Of a stretch of 5,734 bases of DNA, positions 1 through 4,094 are shown in pieces. A program made the translations under genes and the position numbers. The stretch is from CAYLLN01 sp036496265 (GTDB taxonomy: Bacteria; Planctomycetota; Planctomycetia; Pirellulales; Pirellulaceae). The notes beneath the pieces are model-generated. The model saw nothing but the letters and a program-made list of their open reading frames with translations, had not been told where the DNA came from and searched no databases. Within the stretch, counting starts at the first letter, position 1. Every line of letters starts with the position of its first letter. The stretch spans positions 1 through 5,734 of the forward strand of contig DASXLL010000194.1 of NCBI GenBank assembly GCA_036496265.1. Direction: 5' to 3'.

Positions 1-214
1 TCACCGCTTCCGTAGAGTCCAACGAAATCAACTCCCAATCGCTGAGTTGACTGTTGCCGACATCGATTGAACCGCCGTCAAATAGTTGCTGAAGCGTCGT
101 GCCGGCCGCCGTCCGATCGAGGATTACGACCAAAACGCACGCGCCCAGGAGCAGCAAACGCTGGCCGCACGTCAAAAGTTCCGACCAGTCGAAGTGTAAA
201 TGTGAACCGTTCAT
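1..214 (-). CDS. Secreted protein with signal peptide, 5' part only
   Basis: The first 71 codons of a minus-strand gene are visible; it runs off the left edge with no stop. It starts at the ATG at 212-214, which has an AAAGGA ribosome binding site six bases upstream. Residues 1-37 look like a Sec signal peptide: a polar N-region with R19, a hydrophobic core at about 20-32 (LLLLGACVLVVIL) and a plausible cleavage site after T35-A36-A37. The mature part begins GTTLQQLFDGGSIDVGNSQL. The pattern 'L-x-x-L-x-x-GGSI-x-VG-(D/N)' resembles the mature N-terminus of small secreted or PEP-CTERM-sorted proteins of planctomycetes and cyanobacteria; this comparison is from memory. The C-terminus, where a sorting tag would lie, is outside the window. 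The gene sits 59 bp downstream of the RTX-repeat gene on the same strand, so the two may share a transcript. The signal peptide is well supported; function is unknown. Confidence 0.72.
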   Translation of the reverse strand, partial: MNGSHLHFDWSELLTCGQRLLLLGACVLVVILDRTAAGTTLQQLFDGGSIDVGNSQLSDWELISLDSTEAV

Positions 215-220
215 GTTTAG

Positions 221-226
221 TCCTTT
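221..226 (-). promoter_or_regulatory. Ribosome binding site of the partial secreted-protein gene
   Basis: Read on the minus strand this is AAAGGA, six bases before the ATG at 212-214. It supports that start codon for a gene that is otherwise cut by the window edge. Confidence 0.6.
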
Positions 227-240
227 AAGGCGCGAGTAAA

Positions 241-279
241 GACTGATTCAAATCACGAGTTGGTTGCACCAGATCAGTC
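241..279 (-). other. Inverted repeat across the stop codon of the RTX gene; possible weak terminator or attenuator
   Basis: GACTGAT at 241-247 and ATCAGTC at 273-279 are perfect 7-bp inverted repeats with a 25-base loop. The loop contains a second small perfect hairpin, TGGT-TGC-ACCA, at 261-271. On the minus-strand transcript the right arm overlaps the TGA stop of the RTX gene (274-276), and the left arm is followed by only three Ts. The stem has few GC pairs, so strong termination is unlikely; partial attenuation between the two minus-strand genes is possible. A chance repeat cannot be excluded. Confidence 0.25.
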
Positions 280-3123
280 CTGGATGACGATGTTGTCGCC
301 AGCACCGCCGTCGAGGATGTCCTGTCCCGGCCCACCGATCAGCACGTCGTCGCCCGCGCCGCCGGCCAGGGTGTCGACGCCAGCGCTGCCAACGAGCACG
401 TCGTCACCGTCGCCGCCGTTGGCCGTGAGCTGCATCGCGCCGGCCGCCAAGCCGGAGGCATCTACCGCGTCGTCGCCTGTCAACGTGTTGACCGTCAGAC
501 GGTCCATGGCTTCGGCCCCGTTGATGCTGACTTGTGCGGCCAAGCCGGCCACTGAGACGCCCGTTGCATCGCCGGCAATCTGAATCGCGTCGTCGTAATT
601 CGTGCCGTTGATGATGACGGCGTCGATCTGGCCGTCGCCCGTGCCGCTTCCGGCCGTTGCGGCGAGGTCGAGATTCACCTGAACAACATCCGTGCCGGAG
701 AGGTCATTGACGGTGATGGCGTCTGCCCCACCGAGCGGCGCGACGTCGACCTGCTCGACGCCATTGACATCCATCGCGACGTTGCCAAGGTCGCGAGTCA
801 GTCGCAGCCGGCTGCCGCTTGCCGACAGGTTGATGCTTTCGTTCCCGGGAGCGCCGTTGAATTGCAGAGTGTCCTGGCCGCCCTGACCCTCGACCTTATC
901 GCTGCCGTCCCCGGTATTCCAGACAAACGTATCGTCACCAGCGCCCAAGAAAGCCGCGTCGTTGCCCGTGCCGCCGATCACCAAGTCGTTGCCTTGGCTG
1001 CCGGTAATCATATCTGCTCCTGCGCCGCCGTTGAGCGTGAGCCCGATCACGCCCGCCAGCAGCGAACGGGCATCCACTCGATCATCGCCGCCGAGCGCGT
1101 TGACCGTGAGTTCGTCCAGCGCGGCATCGATGGCTGCGATATTCACGGTGGCAGAGAGCCCTCCGATTTTGACGCCGCCCGACACGGAGCTAGCGACAAC
1201 AATTCCGTCGCTGCCGTTCGTTCCGTTGACGACGACGCTATCGACCTGGCCATCACCGCCACCATTCGCACCAGCGAGGTTGAGATTTACGGTCGCAACG
1301 CCGGTGCCCGTGAGATCGTTGACGGTGATCGTATCTGCACCGCCGAGCGCTGCAATGTTCACCTGCTCGACGCCGCCCGTGTCCATTGTCACATTGCCGA
1401 CGTCGCGAGTGAGCCGCAGTCGGCTACCGTTGGCCGAGAGATCGATAATCTCATTGGCGCTTGCGCCGTTGAACACCGTCGTATCGAAGCCACCCTGCCC
1501 TTCGACCACGTCGCTGCCGTCGCCCGGGTTCCAGACGAAAGTGTCGTTGCCGTCGCCCATCAAGGCCGTGTCGCTGCCCTTGCCGCCGATGATGACGTCA
1601 CTGCCATCGCCGCCGACGAGCATGTCGTTGCCATCACTGCCAGTGATCACGTCGTTGCCCGTGCCACCGTCGATGGTCAGCTTGACCACTCCGGCTGCGA
1701 GACCGGTCGCGTTCATGTTGTCGTCGCCGCCTAGCGTGCTGACGACGAGCTGGTCGTTCGCCCCTTCGGAACCGACGACCGAAACCAGCGCCGAAAGGCC
1801 GCTGACCGTGAAGCTGTTGCCCAATCCTTGGATTTGCACGTTGTCGGCACGGGCCGTGCCTTTGACGTTGACCGTGTCCACCAACAAGTCGCCGCTACCA
1901 CTACCCGGCGTAGACTCCAAATTCAGGTTCACCTTGGAGACATCCGTGCCCGACAGGTCGTTGACTGTTATCGTGTCGGCGCCGCCGAGGGCGTTGAGGT
2001 TGACCTGCTCAACGCCATCCGTGTCCATGACCACGCTGCCGATGCTGCGCGTCAGCCGCAGCCGCCCGCCGCTCGCCGAGAGATCGAAGATTTCTGATGT
2101 GACCGCGCCGTTGAAGACCATCGTGTCGTTGCCGGCCTGGCCTTCGACGATGTCGCTCCCATCTCCGGGATTCCAGGTGAATGTGTCATCGCCGGCACCA
2201 AGAAAGACGGTATCGTTTCCGCGGCCACCATTGACTAAATCGTTGCCGTCGCCGCCGGAAAGGATATCGTTGCCGTCGCCGCCGGTGATCGTGTCATTGC
2301 CGGCGCCGCCGTCGACATTGAGCTGGATCAGCGACGCCAGCCCGTTCGCGGCGGTGAAAGTATCGTCGCCGCCGTTGGCATTGAGGACTAAGTTCTCGGA
2401 CGTGCCGATGTCGATTGAGAACGGGGCCGGATCGATGCGATCGAAGCGAACGCGCGAGCCGTTGGGCGTAACAGTGAAGTTTTCAGCACCATTGCCGCCA
2501 TTGACCTCGACGGTGTCGACCCCGGCGCCGCCTTCATTGATGTCGCTGCCCTCGCCTGGATTCCAAATCATCCGGTCGTTGCCTGCCTCGCCGAAGACAA
2601 CATCATTGCCGACGCCGCCGGTTAGCGTGTCGTTGCCGGCGCCGCCGAACAACTGATCGATGCCTCCCTTGCCCAACAGGATGTCGTTACCAGACTCGCC
2701 AAAGAGCCTGTCATTACCGGAGCCGCCTGTCAGCGTGTCATTGCCAGTGCCGCCGAACAGATTCGCGGCCGGCAGCGCGCCGTTGGTCTCGTCGAGCGAA
2801 ATCTGATCGTTGCCGCCCTGCCCAAAGACCTGGATAAGCTTGGTGTTGGAGGCCGTCGGCGCGCCGCCCCTCACCGAAACCGCCCCACCGTTGACGAGGA
2901 TGCGGCCGGCGACGTCGCGGCTCACGACGATATTGTCGTCCCGATTGTCACCGAAAACCGACAGGACGCCCGTAGCGGCGGAAAACGACGCCGTCGCCGA
3001 CAAGACGATTCGCGAGTCGAGTTGCTCAAAGGCTAACGTTCGGCCCCGACTGCGAGTCTTACGCGAGCTTCGTCGACCGCGGTTGAAAGTGTTGATCCAT
3101 TGACTGAAATTAATACGTGACAT
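274..3123 (-). CDS. Large RTX-type (hemolysin-type) calcium-binding repeat protein, predicted extracellular
   Basis: A complete 949-residue protein, acidic, rich in Gly, Asp and Asn, with no cysteine. The ATG has AGAAGAGG nine bases upstream. Residues 1-43 are unlike the rest: eight Arg/Lys between 15 and 28, then AFEQLDSRIVLSA. This resembles the N-terminal LEPR-XLL motif of large planctomycete surface proteins and is probably an export or anchoring signal; no classical signal peptide is present. From about residue 100, GGxGxDxLx nonapeptides appear, which in RTX proteins bind calcium in a parallel beta-roll. They alternate with beta-rich segments in four modules marked by W187, W317, W531 and W735. 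Each full module carries WN(P/T)GDGSD, VEGQ, S-RLRLTR, MD...GVEQV and GGAD-ITVNDL-GT. The C-terminus (902-946) is another nonapeptide run. No enzymatic domain is visible. A structural, adhesive or matrix role is inferred. No type I transporter gene lies in the window. Confidence 0.9.
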   Translation of the reverse strand: MSRINFSQWINTFNRGRRSSRKTRSRGRTLAFEQLDSRIVLSATASFSAATGVLSVFGDNRDDNIVVSRDVAGRILVNGGAVSVRGGAPTASNTKLIQVFGQGGNDQISLDETNGALPAANLFGGTGNDTLTGGSGNDRLFGESGNDILLGKGGIDQLFGGAGNDTLTGGVGNDVVFGEAGNDRMIWNPGEGSDINEGGAGVDTVEVNGGNGAENFTVTPNGSRVRFDRIDPAPFSIDIGTSENLVLNANGGDDTFTAANGLASLIQLNVDGGAGNDTITGGDGNDILSGGDGNDLVNGGRGNDTVFLGAGDDTFTWNPGDGSDIVEGQAGNDTMVFNGAVTSEIFDLSASGGRLRLTRSIGSVVMDTDGVEQVNLNALGGADTITVNDLSGTDVSKVNLNLESTPGSGSGDLLVDTVNVKGTARADNVQIQGLGNSFTVSGLSALVSVVGSEGANDQLVVSTLGGDDNMNATGLAAGVVKLTIDGGTGNDVITGSDGNDMLVGGDGSDVIIGGKGSDTALMGDGNDTFVWNPGDGSDVVEGQGGFDTTVFNGASANEIIDLSANGSRLRLTRDVGNVTMDTGGVEQVNIAALGGADTITVNDLTGTGVATVNLNLAGANGGGDGQVDSVVVNGTNGSDGIVVASSVSGGVKIGGLSATVNIAAIDAALDELTVNALGGDDRVDARSLLAGVIGLTLNGGAGADMITGSQGNDLVIGGTGNDAAFLGAGDDTFVWNTGDGSDKVEGQGGQDTLQFNGAPGNESINLSASGSRLRLTRDLGNVAMDVNGVEQVDVAPLGGADAITVNDLSGTDVVQVNLDLAATAGSGTGDGQIDAVIINGTNYDDAIQIAGDATGVSVAGLAAQVSINGAEAMDRLTVNTLTGDDAVDASGLAAGAMQLTANGGDGDDVLVGSAGVDTLAGGAGDDVLIGGPGQDILDGGAGDNIVIQD
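286..420 (-). repeat. C-terminal RTX nonapeptide array
   Basis: Encodes residues 902-946 of the RTX protein. Copies of the form GG(D/A)G(D/Q)D(V/I)L follow each other in steps of nine residues (for example GGDGDDVLV, GGAGDDVLI, GGPGQDILD), with one imperfect copy, SAGVDTLAGG. In RTX proteins such arrays fold on calcium binding after export. Confidence 0.8.
421..1032 (-). repeat. RTX protein long module 4 (residues 698-901)
   Basis: Last of three long modules, 204 residues. It begins NGGAGADMITG and contains W735 in WNTGDGSD; here Pro is replaced by Thr. Between W735 and the preceding GG landmark there is one nonapeptide fewer than in modules 2 and 3 (58 residues against 67). The block from L797 to 880 corresponds to the 84-85-residue segment that the short module lacks. 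Confidence 0.8.
1033..1671 (-). repeat. RTX protein long module 3 (residues 485-697)
   Basis: A 213-residue module beginning DGGTGNDVITG, with W531 in WNPGDGSD, then VEGQGG, SANGSRLRLTRDVGNVTMD and LGGADTITVNDLTGT. Its codons differ clearly from those of module 2 (for example around WNPGDGSD), so the duplication is old or the copies have been free to diverge. Confidence 0.8.
1672..2313 (-). repeat. RTX protein long module 2 (residues 271-484)
   Basis: A 214-residue module beginning DGGAGNDTITG, followed by three further nonapeptides, W317 in WNPGDGSD, SGGRLRLTRSIGSVVMD, LGGADTITVNDLSGT and a closing LGGDD segment. It is the longest copy and aligns with modules 3 and 4 along its whole length. 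Confidence 0.8.
2314..2649 (-). repeat. RTX protein short module 1 (residues 159-270)
   Basis: A 112-residue version of the module with W187 in WNPGEGSD and the related segment NGSRVRFDR. From W187 to the GGDD landmark at about 250 is 63 residues, as in the long copies (62). From there to the next W is 67, as after module 2. It therefore lacks one internal block of 84-85 residues and otherwise keeps the spacing. It is also the most diverged copy in sequence. Confidence 0.75.
2575..2757 (-). repeat. N-terminal RTX nonapeptide array
   Basis: Encodes residues 123-183 of the RTX protein: consecutive nine-residue copies such as GGTGNDTLT, GGSGNDRLF, GESGNDILL, GKGGIDQLF, GGAGNDTLT, GGVGNDVVF and GEAGNDRM. 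The regular nine-residue step and the G-x-G-N-D core are the calcium-binding RTX signature. The last part overlaps the beginning of the short module. Confidence 0.85.
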
Positions 3124-3132
3124 GGTGGGACG

Positions 3133-3140
3133 CCTCTTCT
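3133..3140 (-). promoter_or_regulatory. Ribosome binding site of the RTX gene
   Basis: On the minus strand this reads AGAAGAGG, nine bases before the ATG at 3121-3123. It fixes the start upstream of the basic, LEPR-XLL-like N-terminus. Confidence 0.6.
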
Positions 3141-3290
3141 CTTGGGGTTCTTGGAGTGATCGGGCGGGCTACTGAGGTTCCGGTTCTCGTAGCCGTTCTA
3201 AGAGCTATTACGGCGGTTGCTCGCTGGATCTAGCGCCGCAGGCAAACTTTTTTTCGTCAGAAGTGGCCGTAGAACAGTCCAGGCCGAGCC

Positions 3291-3332
3291 TCGCGCCGCT
3301 TCGCTGCTTGCATGCCCAGCATCCCGGCGCGA
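3291..3332. repeat. 8-bp GC-rich inverted repeat upstream of the sigma gene
   Basis: TCGCGCCG at 3291-3298 is repeated inverted as CGGCGCGA at 3325-3332, with 26 bases between. The spacer holds a smaller inverted repeat, GCTG (3303-3306) and CAGC (3317-3320), around the palindrome GCATGC. It ends 41 bases before the sigma factor start codon. It could be a leader hairpin or a spaced operator, but a chance repeat in GC-rich DNA is also possible. Confidence 0.35.
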
Positions 3333-3362
3333 CAATATCCAGAAGAATCCCCGCCTTTGTTC

Positions 3363-3368
3363 AGGTGA
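3363..3368 (+). promoter_or_regulatory. Ribosome binding site that decides the sigma factor start
   Basis: AGGTGA lies five bases before the ATG at 3374. The reading frame stays open upstream to a GTG at 3263, but that start would add 37 residues with no resemblance to a sigma factor. This site favours the ATG. Confidence 0.65.
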
Positions 3369-3373
3369 CGCTC

Positions 3374-3973
3374 ATGGCGGATGCGTGGCTCCCGACCACT
3401 TCCCCAACTTTGCTGGCGCGGCTTCGACACGATCCGTCGAATGAAACCGCGTGGGAAGAGTTCGTTGAGCATTACGGCCGTCATATTTACCGCTGGTGCC
3501 GGCAATGGGGCCTGCAGGACGCCGACGCTGAGGACGTCGCCCAAGAGATCTTGCTCAAACTCGCCCGCAAGCTCCGCGATTTCGCCTACAATCCCGAGAG
3601 CAGTTTCCGCGGTTGGCTCAAAACGGTCGCTCATCATGCCTGGCGGGACTTTGTCGACAGCCCACGTCACGCTCGGCCGATCGGCGACGAACATGTTTGG
3701 GAGCTGCTGCAATCCGTGGAAGCGCGCGAAGACCTGGTCCATAAGCTGGAGGAGGCCTTCGACCACGAGCTGCTGGAAGCCGCCAAATCGCAGGTGCGGC
3801 TTCGCGTGGCGCCCCACACCTGGGAGGCATTTCGCCTGACGGCGATTGAAGGTCTGCCTGTCGCCGACGTAGCGGCCCAAGTCGACATGCAAGTGGCCAT
3901 GGTTTACGTGGCCAAGAGCAAAGTGAAAAAAATGCTCCAAGAGGAAATCCAGAAACTCGAAACCAACGCCTAA
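3374..3973 (+). CDS. ECF-type RNA polymerase sigma factor (sigma-70 family)
   Basis: A 199-residue protein of normal ECF length that would direct RNA polymerase to a specific promoter set. Region 2 spans about residues 26-94: AWEEFVEHYGRHIYRWC, then the helix with DADAEDVAQEILLKL (49-63), which contacts the polymerase clamp and -10 element, and SSFRGWLKTVAHHAWRDFV (76-94). A linker with an acidic stretch (about 105-135) follows. Region 4 covers about 139-192, with a helix-turn-helix around EGLPVADVAAQVDMQVAMVY (159-178) for the -35 element; the basic end KSKVKKM (181-187) is typical. The early segment S10-x-x-L-x-x-L is common in planctomycete ECF proteins. The next gene, 121 bp downstream on the same strand, is a Ser/Thr kinase with an anti-sigma-type zinc finger. 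Such sigma-kinase pairs are a known planctomycete arrangement. No ordinary anti-sigma gene is present. Exact ECF group not assigned. Confidence 0.93.
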   Translation: MADAWLPTTSPTLLARLRHDPSNETAWEEFVEHYGRHIYRWCRQWGLQDADAEDVAQEILLKLARKLRDFAYNPESSFRGWLKTVAHHAWRDFVDSPRHARPIGDEHVWELLQSVEAREDLVHKLEEAFDHELLEAAKSQVRLRVAPHTWEAFRLTAIEGLPVADVAAQVDMQVAMVYVAKSKVKKMLQEEIQKLETNA

Positions 3974-4094
3974 TTTCGTCTCTGTTTGGCCGCCATTTCG
4001 CCTACCGGCGGGAAGTGCCGGCGCCTCATGCCCGACTCGACGCCCCAGGGAGCGTATTGCCGCCGCTCATCAGCACGCATTTCGAAGACGACCT

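Larger units (their letters stand above)
3124..3373. promoter_or_regulatory. Divergent intergenic region between the RTX gene and the sigma factor gene
   Basis: These 250 bp separate two genes that point away from each other, so promoters for both should lie here. I see ribosome binding sites at both edges, a GC-rich inverted repeat at 3291-3332 and a run of seven Ts at 3248-3254. No convincing -35/-10 pair for a housekeeping or ECF sigma factor could be assigned on either strand. No small gene or RNA is recognisable. Confidence 0.55.

Noticed and set aside
862..1734. Second plus-strand open frame (290 codons) antisense to the RTX gene
   Set aside because: Again a by-product of repeated GC-rich codons on the other strand; no family resemblance, and it overlaps the previous shadow in another frame.
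962..2656. Long plus-strand open frame (564 codons) antisense to the RTX gene
   Set aside because: Its Pro/Ser/Leu-rich, low-complexity translation is the complement of Gly/Asp/Thr RTX codons. It follows the repeats of the minus-strand gene and has no recognisable domain.
421..2757. CRISPR-like or tandem DNA repeat array
   Set aside because: The repetition is at protein level (RTX nonapeptides and modules in one open frame); DNA copies are diverged and there are no unique spacers.
3242..3273. GCAAACTTT as an ECF -35 element with CGTAGA as -10
   Set aside because: The spacing of about 20 bases is too long and the match to the GGAAC-type consensus is loose.
3263..3373. GTG start extending the sigma factor by 37 residues
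   Set aside because: The added residues do not resemble a sigma factor, and the ATG at 3374 has a good AGGTGA five bases upstream and matches usual ECF length.
3257..3940. Minus-strand open frame of 227 codons opposite the sigma gene
   Set aside because: It is antisense to a clear ECF sigma factor along nearly all its length and shows no domain of its own.
4005..4021. CCGGC/GCCGG hairpin between sigma and kinase genes as a terminator
   Set aside because: Only five base pairs with a seven-base loop and no T-run after it; the two genes are more likely co-transcribed.
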